From Chromatiales bacterium (GTDB lineage: Bacteria > Pseudomonadota > Gammaproteobacteria > SZUA-152), in assembly GCA_026999335.1 (NCBI GenBank), contig JALTPW010000176.1, positions 1 to 34,686 on the forward strand: DNA of 34,686 bases. Direction: 5' to 3'. Below are positions 1-8,444 of the stretch, in pieces. The notes under the pieces were generated by a model. That model saw nothing but the letters and a program-made list of their open reading frames with translations, did not search any database and was not told where the DNA came from. How positions within the stretch are numbered: the first letter of the stretch is position 1; the number at the start of each line of letters is the position of its first letter. The translations under genes were made by a program, and so were the position numbers.

Positions 1-22
1 TCAATAACTTGCAAGACAAAAA

Positions 23-161
23 TCTGCTACAGATTGCCCCAGAAATGTGTAGCAGAGCCAAAAATGTGTAGCGGAGCCTCCCAATTAGAAAGCAGATTTT
101 GTATAAAAATCAAGAACTTATTTGAACTTTTACTAATTGTAAACAGGCAAAAATGTGTAGC
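23..161. repeat. Left cluster of TGTAGC / GCTACA repeats
   Basis: Exact AAATGTGTAGC copies are at 43-53, 62-72 and 151-161. TCTGCTACAGATTGC at 23-37 is repeated exactly at 34589-34603, and CAGAAATGTGTAGCAG at 40-55 is repeated exactly at 34529-34544. CTGCTACA (24-31) and TGTAGCAG (48-55) form an inverted pair. The spacing is irregular. The repeats could be binding sites for a replication initiator or a transcription regulator; the sequence does not say which. Confidence 0.75.
84..113 (-). promoter_or_regulatory. Possible leftward sigma70-type promoter
   Basis: On the minus strand TTGATT (plus 108-113) and TCTAAT (plus 84-89) are 18 bases apart; the -10 matches 5 of 6 consensus bases and the -35 matches 4 of 6. 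It lies between repeat copies. If the window ends are joined in the real molecule it would point toward the primase-helicase gene. The match is weak and the region is AT-rich, so this is tentative. Confidence 0.25.
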
Positions 162-173
162 GGCATAAAATTG

Positions 174-202
174 TGTACATAGGTTGCTCAACGTGCTACA
201 AT
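174..202 (+). promoter_or_regulatory. Possible promoter of the rightward (late) operon
   Basis: TGTACA (174-179) and TACAAT (197-202) are 17 bases apart, about 80 bases upstream of the first rightward gene. The -10 matches 5 of 6 consensus bases and the -35 matches 4 of 6. It is the best rightward candidate I found before 283, but the score is modest and late transcription may need a phage or host activator. Confidence 0.3.
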
Positions 203-282
203 ACCCGTGTATTGGTGTATTTTTCACAATTGTGTGGGTCGGCCTGGCCATAACGCACAACGGCATTGAATGGAGGATAATC

Positions 283-672
283 ATGCCCGCTCCAGTAGGT
301 CGCGGAACAGGTGCTGGTCGCCGCAAAGGTTCAAAGTCGAAGACGCTTGATGAGAAAGTGCGCGAGGCGGCGAAGGCAACTGGCAAACTCCCTCACGAGA
401 TCCTGCTCGACGCTGCTCGTGGTGAGTGCTTCAAGGTCCGCCGCCTTGTCATTACGTACCATCGTTCTGGGCCAAAACGAGGCTATGAAAAGAGTCGCGA
501 GTGGGTGCTTGAGGACCATTATCCGAGCTACAGTGAGCGTATTGAGGCAGCCAAAGCAGCCGCGCCATATTATGCCCCGCGCCTCGCTGCGCAGACCATC
601 GACACCGGCGATAAGACGGTAGAGTCGTTGTCTGCAGTGCTGAAAGAGTTGGGCAGGCAGCTCCCTGGGTGA
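283..672 (+). CDS. Terminase small subunit (putative)
   Basis: A 129-aa basic protein. By position and by its C-terminal half, which has the AAPYYAPRLAAQT motif seen in many phage small-terminase-like proteins, it is the DNA-recognition subunit that brings viral DNA to the packaging motor. The N-terminus is Gly/Arg/Lys-rich, followed by helical segments. The start is the ATG at 283, with GGAGG seven bases upstream, rather than the longer TTG start at 184. Its stop codon overlaps the GTG of the large subunit by four bases, which suggests translational coupling. Helix-turn-helix features cannot be confirmed by eye, so the call rests on motif similarity and on its place next to the large subunit. 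Confidence 0.75.
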   Translation: MPAPVGRGTGAGRRKGSKSKTLDEKVREAAKATGKLPHEILLDAARGECFKVRRLVITYHRSGPKRGYEKSREWVLEDHYPSYSERIEAAKAAAPYYAPRLAAQTIDTGDKTVESLSAVLKELGRQLPG

Positions 673-2042
673 ATACTGTGGCTGCGCAACTTGATCAACC
701 TCAACTAAGTCCGGCGCAACTGCGCTGCGCCCGTCGGTGGTACCCACTCAAGGACCACCCGGAGCAGTTGCGGTTGATCACTAGCCAAACGAGGTTTAAG
801 GTCGTGCCGGCTGGGCGTCGATCTGGTAAGACTGAGCGGTTTAAGCGCTACATTGTTAAGCGCGCGTTGGTTGAGCCTGGCCGGCCATTTTTCATCGCGG
901 CGCCTACCAGGAACCAGGTGAAGAAGATCTATTGGGAGGACATTAAGCTCTTGACGTTTGCGCCGTTGTTGCCTCGTGACTGCGTGTCTGAATCTGAGCT
1001 GTCCATTCGCCTGCCGAATCAATCGTCAATTACGTTGATCGGCCTAGATCAGCCGCAGCGCATCGAGGGTACATTTTGGGCTGGCGGCGGCGTCGATGAG
1101 ATCGCCGACATTAAGCCATCAGCATGGGCCGAGCACATCTCACCGGCCCTCGATACGTACAACCCACTTGATCCAGATTACCGCCCGTGGTGTTGGCTGC
1201 TCGGCGTACCTGACGGATTGAATCACTACTACGAGCTGGCTGAATACGCAAGGACGCAGAATGATCCAGAGTGGGGCGTCTTTACATGGCACTCAGCTGA
1301 CATTTTGCCGCCCGATGTTATCGAGGCAGCACGTCGTCGCATGTCACCACGCCAGTTCCGTCAGGAATATGAGGCGTCGTTCGAGACGGCCTCCGGAAAA
1401 GTCTACGAGGACTACGGACAAGATAACTACACTGACGCGGTGATTGCACCGCATGAACAGCTACTCTGGATGCATGACTTCAACTATACGCCGATGTCCT
1501 CAGCCATTGGTGTTGTGCGCAATAATGATCAGCTATTTCTGCTCGATGAGATTGTACTGAGCTCCGCTGTAGCGCGCCAAACTGCCATTGAGTTTTGCGA
1601 CCGGTACAAGAATCATCAAAACAAGCACGTGATCCTATTCGGCGACCCGGCTGGCCGCGCCGGTGAGAAGCATGGACACGCGTCTGATTACACAGAGATT
1701 GAAACTGTGTTGCGTGCTAACGGTTGGCAAGTGACCAGGAAGGTAAAGCCGGCAGCTCCCGCCATCCGAGATCGGCAAAATGCCGTACGCGGTAAGATTA
1801 AGAACGCGGCCGGTGAGGTGTCGTTATTTGTCAATCCAACAACTGCGCCATATTGCCATAAGGGGTTGGCAACCGTACAAACAAAGCAAGGCAGCACGTT
1901 CCTTGAGGAGGATAGCGAGTACCAACACATCACGACGGCCATTGGGTATTGTTGTGATGTGCTGTGGCCCGCCATTCGACGTAATGATGTTGTTGAGCAG
2001 GTTGACGTAACTCCGTCAGTCAACTTTTGGAGATCTGTCTGA
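669..2042 (+). CDS. Terminase large subunit (packaging ATPase-nuclease)
   Basis: A 457-aa packaging motor that uses ATP to pump DNA through the portal and cuts the concatemer. The N-terminal ATPase has a Walker A, AGRRSGKT (residues 48-55), and a Walker B with catalytic acid at GVDEIAD (D143, E144). The C-terminal RNase H-like nuclease has acidic residues that fit the metal site: D270 (MHDFN), D326 (FGDPAG) and D430 (CCDVLW). The length is normal for the family. The GTG start overlaps the small-subunit stop, and the portal gene starts directly after its stop, as in other head operons. Whether packaging is headful (as in P22) or site-specific cannot be read from the protein by eye. Confidence 0.95.
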   Translation: MNTVAAQLDQPQLSPAQLRCARRWYPLKDHPEQLRLITSQTRFKVVPAGRRSGKTERFKRYIVKRALVEPGRPFFIAAPTRNQVKKIYWEDIKLLTFAPLLPRDCVSESELSIRLPNQSSITLIGLDQPQRIEGTFWAGGGVDEIADIKPSAWAEHISPALDTYNPLDPDYRPWCWLLGVPDGLNHYYELAEYARTQNDPEWGVFTWHSADILPPDVIEAARRRMSPRQFRQEYEASFETASGKVYEDYGQDNYTDAVIAPHEQLLWMHDFNYTPMSSAIGVVRNNDQLFLLDEIVLSSAVARQTAIEFCDRYKNHQNKHVILFGDPAGRAGEKHGHASDYTEIETVLRANGWQVTRKVKPAAPAIRDRQNAVRGKIKNAAGEVSLFVNPTTAPYCHKGLATVQTKQGSTFLEEDSEYQHITTAIGYCCDVLWPAIRRNDVVEQVDVTPSVNFWRSV

Positions 2043-4097
2043 ATGGCCCGCAAAACGAAAGAAAAAATTCTGGCTGACGTGCATAGTCGCGCGATCAAAG
2101 AATTCGATCAAATTCACCAAACGCTTCAAACAGAACGGCTCCAATGCTTGCAGGATCGCCGGTTTTATTCTATCCCTGGCGCTCAGTGGGAAGGTAAACT
2201 CAGTGAGCAGTTTGAAAATAAGCCGCAATTTGAAGTTAATAAGGTTCATCTCGCAGTTATTCGCATCATCAACGAGTACCGCAACAATCGCATTACAGTT
2301 GACTTCGTGAGCAAAGAGGGGCTTGAAGACGATAAGTTAGCGGATTTGTGCGACGGTCTTTACCGTGCTGATGAAAATTCGTCAGTCGCAGAAGAGGCTT
2401 ATGACAACGCCTTTGAAGAAGCGGTTGCCGGCGGGGTTGGCGCGTGGCGGCTGCGCGCTGAGTACGAGGATGAAGAAGACCCTGAGAATGATCGTCAACG
2501 CATCCGCATTGAGCCGATATTCGACGCTGACAGCTCGGTATTCTTCGATCTCGCTGCGAAGCGACAGGATAAAGCCGACGCGAAATATTGTTTCGTAATT
2601 ACTAGTATGCCCCGTGCGGATTACGAGGAAGAATGGGGTGATAGCCCGTCGTCTTGGCCGAAGTCGATCGACCAGACATTGTTTGACTGGCACACGCCGG
2701 ACGTGGTTTACGTTGCTGAGTACTATCGTGTTGAGGAAGTTAAACAACGTATTCATGTTTGGCAACGACTAGATGGCGAGGAAGTACGGCTGACTGACGA
2801 AGAGCTTGAGGAGCAGTTGGAGGAGCTCGTTGCTACTGGCGCGACGGAGCTGCGCATTAAGCGCACTACGCGGAAACGTGTGCGGAAATATATCCTGTCT
2901 GGCGGCCGTGTATTGGAGGATTGTGGGTACATCGCTGGTGACTGTATCCCAATTGTACCAGTATACGGTAAGCGGTGGGTTGTTGACAACATTGAGCGCT
3001 GCATGGGCCATGTCCGTCTAGTCAAAGATGCGCAGCGGTTGAAAAACATGCAGCTTAGTAAGTTGGGTGAGCTCAGCGCGCTCAGCCAGGTCGAAAAGCC
3101 GATCTTTACGCCTGACCAGATTGCCGGCCATCAACAGCTCTGGGCTGACGACAACGTGAAGAATTATCCGTACCTGCTCATTAACAAAACCACCGATCTA
3201 AACGGTAATGAGGTTGCTGCTGGCCCGGTCGGGTACACAAAACCACCGCAGATCCCACCTGCCATGGCTGCATTGCTCCAGGTGACTGAGAGCGACATGC
3301 AAGATTTGTTGGGCAATCAGCAAGCCGGGGAGCAGCTTGTCAACAATGTCGCGCAGGGAACCGTTGAGCTGATCCAGCAACGGCTCGATATGCAAACATA
3401 CATCTACATGAGCAACATGGCTAAGGCGATGCGGCGCAGTGGCGAGATTTGGTTGAGTATGGCTAGGGACGTCTACGTCGAGGAAGGCCGGAAGGTTAAG
3501 TTGCTTGGCCTAAACGGTGAGCAGGATCAAGCTGTGTTGCGCCGGCCCATTATTGGCGATGATGGCGAAGTTGAGTTTGAAAATGATTTATCCGAAGCCA
3601 AGTTTGATGTGGTCGTTGAGGTCGGGCCGGCCAGCTCAACGAAGAGAGCGGCAACTGTCCGTGCACTAACTAACATGGCGGCCGTGACCGACGACCCTGA
3701 GACCAAGCAGGTAATCAGTGCAATGATTCTGATGAACATGGAAGGTGAGGGCATCAGTGATGTCCGCGATTACTTCCGCCGCAAGCTGATTAAAATGGGC
3801 GTTGTTAAGCCAACTGACCAAGAGGCAATGCAACTGATGCAGGAGTTGGCCAATGCGCCGCCGTCGCCGCAGGATGAGTATCTCAGGGCCGCTGCCGCCG
3901 CTGAGCAAGCGCGTGGTGCGAAGGCGCAGGCCGATACGATATTGGCGCAGGCGAAAGCAGACAAGACCCGTGCTGAAACTGCGGAAACACTGGCCGACAT
4001 CGATGCTAAGGCACAAGACCAGGCGCTTGAGGTCATTGAGAAGTTCGGGCCGCGTGTTGTTCCACCAGATGTTCCTGGTTCACCAATTATTGAGTAA
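2043..4097 (+). CDS. Portal protein, P22 gp1-like
   Basis: A 684-aa protein with the features of the P22-type portal family (P22 gp1 has 725 aa). It forms the ring at the unique capsid vertex through which DNA enters and leaves and on which the tail machine is built. Supporting segments are the N-terminal WEGKLSEQF...EVNKVHLAVIRI...EYRNNRITVDF region, typical of podovirus portals, and a long Ala/Lys/Glu-rich C-terminal helix (about residues 600-660, EQARGAKAQADTILAQAKAD), which matches the barrel helix of P22-like portals. It starts immediately after the terminase stop. The C-terminus after the helix is Pro-rich and short. Confidence 0.93.
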   Translation: MARKTKEKILADVHSRAIKEFDQIHQTLQTERLQCLQDRRFYSIPGAQWEGKLSEQFENKPQFEVNKVHLAVIRIINEYRNNRITVDFVSKEGLEDDKLADLCDGLYRADENSSVAEEAYDNAFEEAVAGGVGAWRLRAEYEDEEDPENDRQRIRIEPIFDADSSVFFDLAAKRQDKADAKYCFVITSMPRADYEEEWGDSPSSWPKSIDQTLFDWHTPDVVYVAEYYRVEEVKQRIHVWQRLDGEEVRLTDEELEEQLEELVATGATELRIKRTTRKRVRKYILSGGRVLEDCGYIAGDCIPIVPVYGKRWVVDNIERCMGHVRLVKDAQRLKNMQLSKLGELSALSQVEKPIFTPDQIAGHQQLWADDNVKNYPYLLINKTTDLNGNEVAAGPVGYTKPPQIPPAMAALLQVTESDMQDLLGNQQAGEQLVNNVAQGTVELIQQRLDMQTYIYMSNMAKAMRRSGEIWLSMARDVYVEEGRKVKLLGLNGEQDQAVLRRPIIGDDGEVEFENDLSEAKFDVVVEVGPASSTKRAATVRALTNMAAVTDDPETKQVISAMILMNMEGEGISDVRDYFRRKLIKMGVVKPTDQEAMQLMQELANAPPSPQDEYLRAAAAAEQARGAKAQADTILAQAKADKTRAETAETLADIDAKAQDQALEVIEKFGPRVVPPDVPGSPIIE

Positions 4098-4100
4098 GTT

Positions 4101-5969
4101 ATGGCTGGGCAAAGATCGATTTCACCAGTTGAGCGCGCTGTCTATGAGCAGTTCGGGCTAGAGCCTGGGCTCGACCGCGCCGCCATTTTACCTTTTGCTG
4201 GACGTCGCAATGAGGGTAACTTAGAGTGGGCCGCCCCGCAATTTGTCTACGACTTGGCTAAGGCGTTTGTCGCCCCCGGTGTTGCGTTGCGTGGAGAGCA
4301 GGTTTCGCCCGAGGATGCGTTGAACGTTGGACTGAACGTTGTAGGTGGTGGGCTTGGTGCCTCTGCCGTTGCAGGGCCGAGCGGCAGGTCAGTTATCGGC
4401 ATGGCTGTTAAAGCAAAAGGAGGAAACTGGATCGAGAGCAGCATCGACCGATTTTTAGAGGGCGCGAAAAAGCCTGCTGAGTCTATTGGGACACTCGCTA
4501 ATGTTGATGCACTTCCAGAAAACACTTGGGTAACACTTGGAGACCAAGGTGTAACTAAGTATGTTAAACGCGTTGGCGACAAAGCATATACGTACAACGA
4601 ACCTGCGTATGCTGTAAATAATTGGGTCGACACCAAGCTAAGGAAATACGTTAAAAATGAGATGGCCGCACCTGACGACCCGGTGAGAAAGTTGGCTGAT
4701 GAGGAAGGCGTTTTACACTTTGAGCCTAACGTAGTCGGGTACGTGCCTGTTGATTGGGACGCGCCAACAAAACTAATTGGCACACTTCCAAGTGGACGCC
4801 GCGAACAATTTGCTGAAACTGATCTTGGACGCGTTTGGGAAGAGATTACTGATGCTAGTGTTTCTGGGCGGCGCGCTAGAGATTACACTATCGATGATCC
4901 AGCAGTCGACGCGGTCACTAAACGCGATCCGGAAACGCCAATTTTTGAAATTCCTGCATCTTCTGCCGCTGCAATGACACGGCGGTTGGGTCTTAGCCAC
5001 CTTACAGATGAGCTGTATAACGCAGTCGACCCGAACAGCGATTTGCCTGAGAGGTTAAAATTAACTCCCAAAAAGTTGCAAAAGATGTCAGTGCCACAGG
5101 CTGTCAAACATGTCGCAAAAATTAACAAGTGGCGAGAAGAGAGCAAATCAGCCGCGAACCTTGCCATTGCGAATAATGAAGCCACGTTCCCATTGATCGA
5201 ATATGATAATGGTACTAAGTGGGTAGAACTAAGAATGCCGACTGAGGAGGATGGTCCAGTAAAGTACACGGTTAATGATCTTGAGTACGATGGTGTTTCC
5301 AGCTCTCAAATTCATGCCATCGAAGACTACAAAGCGTGGACTGGTGGCGAAACACCTGAGGAGAACGGCTACACTGTTATTCCAGTCGGGGAGCGAGCCC
5401 TTGAAGAAGCACTTCGATATGAAGGTGATCAGATGGGCCACTGCGTCGGTGGATATTGTGATGAGGTTTTATCAGGCAGTTCTCGGATTTTTTCGTTGCG
5501 CGATAAAAAAGGTGAGCCGCACGTTACGATTGAAGTTGTCAATGAAAGTAGCCCATTTTCTGGAATTGGTCGCGTAAGTGATCTAGTCGAAACTATATTT
5601 GATACCGCAGACCCTGACGATGTTATGGTATTTGCTAAAGAGTTCGCCTCTGAATTAGGGGTGCCTCCCAGTGAAGTGACACTAGATTTTCTTGTTGATG
5701 CCATTTACGAAAGTCTTCGTAGTGAGCATGGCAAATATATTAACCCTGCAATGTCCACTGAAATTGGGCTAGATATTCTGAAGCAAATTAGCCCAAAAGC
5801 ATATAATGAAATTGCAAATCGTGGGCCAACATTTACTATTGAGCAAATCAAAGGACGCGCAAACAAAACACCGGCTAAAAAATACGTCCCAGCAATCAAA
5901 GACTTCATTAAAAAGATGGGTATTCCGCCCGAACGGATTTATGAGCCCGGCCCTTGGTCGGAGGATTAA
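4101..5969 (+). CDS. PcfJ-domain protein, candidate capsid-carried effector
   Basis: A 622-aa protein inserted between portal and scaffold, which are direct neighbours in P22. Residues 1-95 (with PQFVYDLAKAFVAPGVALRG and LNVVGGGLGAS) resemble an N-terminal module I know from podovirus proteins with varied C-terminal domains. Residues about 435-480 carry the PcfJ-type signature: GHCVGGY (446-452), then IFSLRDKKGEPHVTIEV. PcfJ domains are known from conjugative plasmids and phages; their activity is not established to my knowledge. From about 4400 on the DNA looks more AT-rich than its neighbours, which hints at a separate origin. There is no signal peptide or membrane segment. The start has only a weak ribosome site and lies three bases after the portal stop. 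Confidence 0.7.
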   Translation: MAGQRSISPVERAVYEQFGLEPGLDRAAILPFAGRRNEGNLEWAAPQFVYDLAKAFVAPGVALRGEQVSPEDALNVGLNVVGGGLGASAVAGPSGRSVIGMAVKAKGGNWIESSIDRFLEGAKKPAESIGTLANVDALPENTWVTLGDQGVTKYVKRVGDKAYTYNEPAYAVNNWVDTKLRKYVKNEMAAPDDPVRKLADEEGVLHFEPNVVGYVPVDWDAPTKLIGTLPSGRREQFAETDLGRVWEEITDASVSGRRARDYTIDDPAVDAVTKRDPETPIFEIPASSAAAMTRRLGLSHLTDELYNAVDPNSDLPERLKLTPKKLQKMSVPQAVKHVAKINKWREESKSAANLAIANNEATFPLIEYDNGTKWVELRMPTEEDGPVKYTVNDLEYDGVSSSQIHAIEDYKAWTGGETPEENGYTVIPVGERALEEALRYEGDQMGHCVGGYCDEVLSGSSRIFSLRDKKGEPHVTIEVVNESSPFSGIGRVSDLVETIFDTADPDDVMVFAKEFASELGVPPSEVTLDFLVDAIYESLRSEHGKYINPAMSTEIGLDILKQISPKAYNEIANRGPTFTIEQIKGRANKTPAKKYVPAIKDFIKKMGIPPERIYEPGPWSED

Positions 5970-6023
5970 TTGGCAACCCGCCCAGCCAATGAATGGGTGA
6001 GTATCAATCAATAGGAGGTAATA

Positions 6024-6971
6024 ATGGCAGACAATGAGGAGTTGGAAAACCAACACGGTGGCTCAGCTGAATTGGCGGATGAAAATGTTGAAGACGCGCA
6101 ACAGCCTGGAGATAGTGTTGACGCGACCCAGGACGGCGCGCAAGACGACGACGACGACGACGACGACGACGACAACGAATCTGCTAACAGCGATGAGCAT
6201 GATGAGCCCAACGCAGACGATGATGACGACTCTGGTGAATTGGTTGTGTCGATCGGTGATGACGACGAAGAGGCCGGAAGCCGTGAGCAGGCCCCGGCAT
6301 GGGTGCGCGAGTTGCGTAAGTCGTACCGTGAGGCACAGCGTCAGAATCGTGAGTTGCGTAAGAAGTTGGAGGAGCTCGAGAAGCCGACGTCGCAAGTAAT
6401 CGATCCGGGCCCGAAGCCGAAGCTGGACGACTTTGACTTTGATACGGATCGTTACGAGGAGGCGCTTGCTACGTGGCATGAGCGTAAACTGCAGGCCGAG
6501 GCCATCCGAGCTCAGCACGAGGCTGAGCAGCGGAAAATCGCCGAAGCTTGGCAGCAACGGCTCAATGCTTACGCCGAGGCCCGCGAAAATCTCAAGGTTA
6601 AGGATTTTGAGGACGCGGAAGCCGTTGCCACCGAGTTCCTCGATGAGACGCAGCAAGGCATCATCGTTCAAGGGGCTGACAACGCTGCGTTGGTGATCTA
6701 CGCTCTTGGGAAAAACCCTGCGAAGGCGCAGGAGCTGTCCGCCATTAAGGACCCCGTGAAGTTCGCATTTACGGTGGCAAAACTCGAAAAGGAGCTGCGC
6801 GTGAAAAATCGCAAGTCCCCGCCACCGCCTGAAAAGCGGGTGGACGGCACCGGTCCAAAGTCTGGTTCCGTCGACTCAACACTTGATCGACTGCGTGCTG
6901 AAGCCGCGAAGACCGGTGATTATAGCAAAGTGATTGCGTATCGCCGGCAACTGCGTCAGAAGCGCGCTTGA
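6024..6971 (+). CDS. Scaffolding protein
   Basis: A 315-aa very acidic, largely helical protein directly before the coat gene, the classical place for a P22 gp8-type scaffold (303 aa), which guides procapsid assembly and then leaves. The first 95 residues are Asp/Glu-rich and include ten Asp in a row (residues 41-50). Residues about 95-190 are charged and predicted coiled coil (ELRKSYREAQRQNRELRKKLEELE). The last 50 residues are basic (RVKNRKSPPPPEKR ... YRRQLRQKRA), as expected for the coat-binding C-terminus of P22-like scaffolds. A strong AGGAGG lies at 6013-6018. No protease motif is seen. Confidence 0.88.
   Translation: MADNEELENQHGGSAELADENVEDAQQPGDSVDATQDGAQDDDDDDDDDDNESANSDEHDEPNADDDDDSGELVVSIGDDDEEAGSREQAPAWVRELRKSYREAQRQNRELRKKLEELEKPTSQVIDPGPKPKLDDFDFDTDRYEEALATWHERKLQAEAIRAQHEAEQRKIAEAWQQRLNAYAEARENLKVKDFEDAEAVATEFLDETQQGIIVQGADNAALVIYALGKNPAKAQELSAIKDPVKFAFTVAKLEKELRVKNRKSPPPPEKRVDGTGPKSGSVDSTLDRLRAEAAKTGDYSKVIAYRRQLRQKRA
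6144..6173 (+). repeat. (GAC)10 microsatellite in the scaffold gene
   Basis: Ten perfect, in-frame GAC codons encode Asp41-Asp50 of the scaffold, followed by AAC. All ten Asp codons are identical, whereas the Asp runs nearby mix GAT and GAC. This looks like slippage-generated expansion. Length changes in steps of three bases would leave the reading frame intact. Confidence 0.95.
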
Positions 6972-6989
6972 TAGATAGGAGCATTTAAC

Positions 6990-8240
6990 ATGGCAAATAG
7001 CTTTGCAAAGAAGATCGACATTTTTTTTGAGGAAGTCGTCGCCGGGTTCGAGGCGACCAACGTGTCAGCCAAGAACGTGTCGCAGTACAAGCCCAACGTC
7101 GGCGCGCTGGCCGAAGGTGGCCAGACATTTTACCGCCCCATGCCGCTGCTCACCGAGGTTGTTGATGGTCGTGACGTCAGCGCTGCGTACAACGACCTGA
7201 CTGAGTTGACGGTGCCGTCGACGCTGGCCGAGTCGCACATTCGCAACGTGCCGGTGCAGCTGACCGGTGTCGATCTCAACAACCCGCACATTATGGCCAA
7301 CATCGTTAAGGCCACCAACATCATGCTGAGTAACAAGCTGGATACGTTGGTCGCTGACGCCGTGGCCACGTACGGCACTCTGGCCGTCATCAACAGTGGC
7401 AACATCGACACGTATGATGAGGCCGCTGAGGCCGACGCCTTGATGTTGGAGCAGCAAGCCACCAAGGGTCAACGGATCATGTACCTCAACCCGCGGATGG
7501 CTAAGAACCTCGCCGGTAATCTGGCCGGCCGCCAAACGATGGACGGCGCCCCGATGGACGCGTACACCCGATCCATGCTGCCGCCCATTGCTGGGTTCGA
7601 CACGTTCCGGGTCGATTACGGCAAGAGCATCGCGGGGTCCGCGGGCGCCGGTTACCTTGTCAACGGGGCCAACCAGAACACCACCCCGGTTTCCAATGAC
7701 GCGAACGGCCTACCGGTCGATAACCGGACGCAAACTCTGACCGTCGACACTGGTACCGGCGCACAGGTTGGCGATGTATTTACCATCGCCGGTGTTAACG
7801 CGGTCGGCCATATCAACAAGCAGGACACCGGCCAGCTCAAGACGTTTCGCATTCTGGCCATCAACGGAGCCAACTGGACGATCGCCCCGGCCATTATCCC
7901 AGCTGACGGCGCTGCACAATCGCAAAAGGACTACGCGAACGTGACTACCACGCCGGCCGACAACGCCGCCATCACAATTCTGAACACCACGACCAAACCG
8001 GCCAGTGTGTTCTTCGAGAAGGATGCGGTGGAGATCATCCACGCGGATTTTAACACTGAGCCGTTCGAGGCCACCGGGAAGCGTGTTCGCAAGGCCACGA
8101 CCGATAGCGGCATCCAGATTGTTATGTTGTCTGACAGCAACGTTGACACTCTGAACGCCAAGTACCGGATGTTTATCTGGGCCAACGTCGAGGTGTTGAA
8201 CTACGAGCTGGCTGGGATCATGCTCGAAGGTCAGGTGTAA
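6990..8240 (+). CDS. Major capsid protein, P22 gp5-like coat
   Basis: A 416-aa coat protein of the P22 gp5 family (430 aa), an HK97-fold subunit with an inserted domain. Family-like stretches are the N-terminal helix, the central RIMYLNPRMAKNLAGNLAGRQ segment, the PPIAGFDTFRVDYGKS loop, and a region near residues 230-290 (VDNRTQTLTVD..GAQVGDVFTIAGVNAVGHINK) that corresponds to the I-domain part of P22 coat. The gene is GC-rich and shows strong codon bias, which fits the highest-expressed virion gene. A GGAG sits seven bases before the ATG. A perfect hairpin follows 20 bases after its stop. Confidence 0.95.
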   Translation: MANSFAKKIDIFFEEVVAGFEATNVSAKNVSQYKPNVGALAEGGQTFYRPMPLLTEVVDGRDVSAAYNDLTELTVPSTLAESHIRNVPVQLTGVDLNNPHIMANIVKATNIMLSNKLDTLVADAVATYGTLAVINSGNIDTYDEAAEADALMLEQQATKGQRIMYLNPRMAKNLAGNLAGRQTMDGAPMDAYTRSMLPPIAGFDTFRVDYGKSIAGSAGAGYLVNGANQNTTPVSNDANGLPVDNRTQTLTVDTGTGAQVGDVFTIAGVNAVGHINKQDTGQLKTFRILAINGANWTIAPAIIPADGAAQSQKDYANVTTTPADNAAITILNTTTKPASVFFEKDAVEIIHADFNTEPFEATGKRVRKATTDSGIQIVMLSDSNVDTLNAKYRMFIWANVEVLNYELAGIMLEGQV

Positions 8241-8260
8241 CCGCCTAGGTAGCAAATGGG

Positions 8261-8284
8261 TTGGGAGGGCTCAGGTCCTCCCAA
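8261..8284 (+). terminator. Hairpin after the coat gene (attenuator or mRNA-end element)
   Basis: TTGGGAGG (8261-8268) and CCTCCCAA (8277-8284) form a perfect 8-bp stem with an 8-base loop. No T-run follows, so it is not a standard intrinsic terminator on either strand. Placed just after the most expressed gene, it could stabilise the coat mRNA 3' end or partly attenuate transcription into the following genes. Confidence 0.5.
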
Positions 8285-8306
8285 TCACGACAATTGGAGA
8301 GTTGCG

Positions 8307-8444
8307 ATGCCGCTGAAGAAAGGCCGTGGAAAGAAGGTAATCAGTGAGAACATTAAGCGCGAGATGCGTGCTGGTAAGTCACGGAAGCAGGCCGTCGCGA
8401 TCGCAATGAGAATGGCTGAAAAACGGAAGAGGAGGAAAACCTGA
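8307..8444 (+). CDS. Small basic protein, DUF6496-like
   Basis: A 45-aa, very basic protein (MPLKKGRGKKVISENI... then RKQAVAIAMRMAEKRKRRK). The KKVISENI...GKSRKQAVAIA pattern is a common short phage family often labelled DUF6496; its function is unknown. The ATG at 8307 has TTGGAGAG upstream and is preferred over an upstream TTG that would read through the hairpin. Its stop overlaps the next ATG by one base. A nucleic-acid-binding or head-associated role would fit its charge, but this is a guess. Confidence 0.65.
   Translation: MPLKKGRGKKVISENIKREMRAGKSRKQAVAIAMRMAEKRKRRKT

Larger units (their letters stand above)
1..282. other. Left-end non-coding region with repeats, upstream of the late operon
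   Basis: No convincing gene lies here. The region holds three same-strand copies of AAATGTGTAGC (43-53, 62-72, 151-161), an inverted CTGCTACAG (24-32), an AT-rich stretch around 85-140 and weak promoter-like boxes in both directions. The rightward operon starts at 283 with a clear GGAGG at 272-276. A reading frame of the first gene extends upstream to a TTG at 184, but its extra 33 residues are hydrophobic and unlike the rest of the protein and have no ribosome binding site, so they are treated as non-coding. The same repeat family occurs at the right end of the window. Confidence 0.7.

Noticed and set aside
137-144. TTGTAAAC half-site resembling the operator
   Set aside because: No matching TTTACAA half lies six bases away, so it is only a half-site in AT-rich DNA.
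23-161. CRISPR array in the left-end repeats
   Set aside because: The units are short, in both orientations and irregularly spaced, with no uniform spacers and no Cas operon; the Cas4-like nuclease is a typical phage RecB-like enzyme.
184-282. Upstream extension of the small terminase frame to a TTG
   Set aside because: It has no ribosome site, its sequence is hydrophobic and unlike the rest of the protein, and a strong GGAGG sits before the ATG at 283.
6063-6671. 202-aa antisense frame opposite the scaffold gene
   Set aside because: It is a by-product of GAC-rich coding; the (GAC)10 tract gives a run of Val on the other strand.
7065-8255. Long antisense frames opposite the coat gene
   Set aside because: They follow the GC bias of the coat gene's third codon positions and show no motif.
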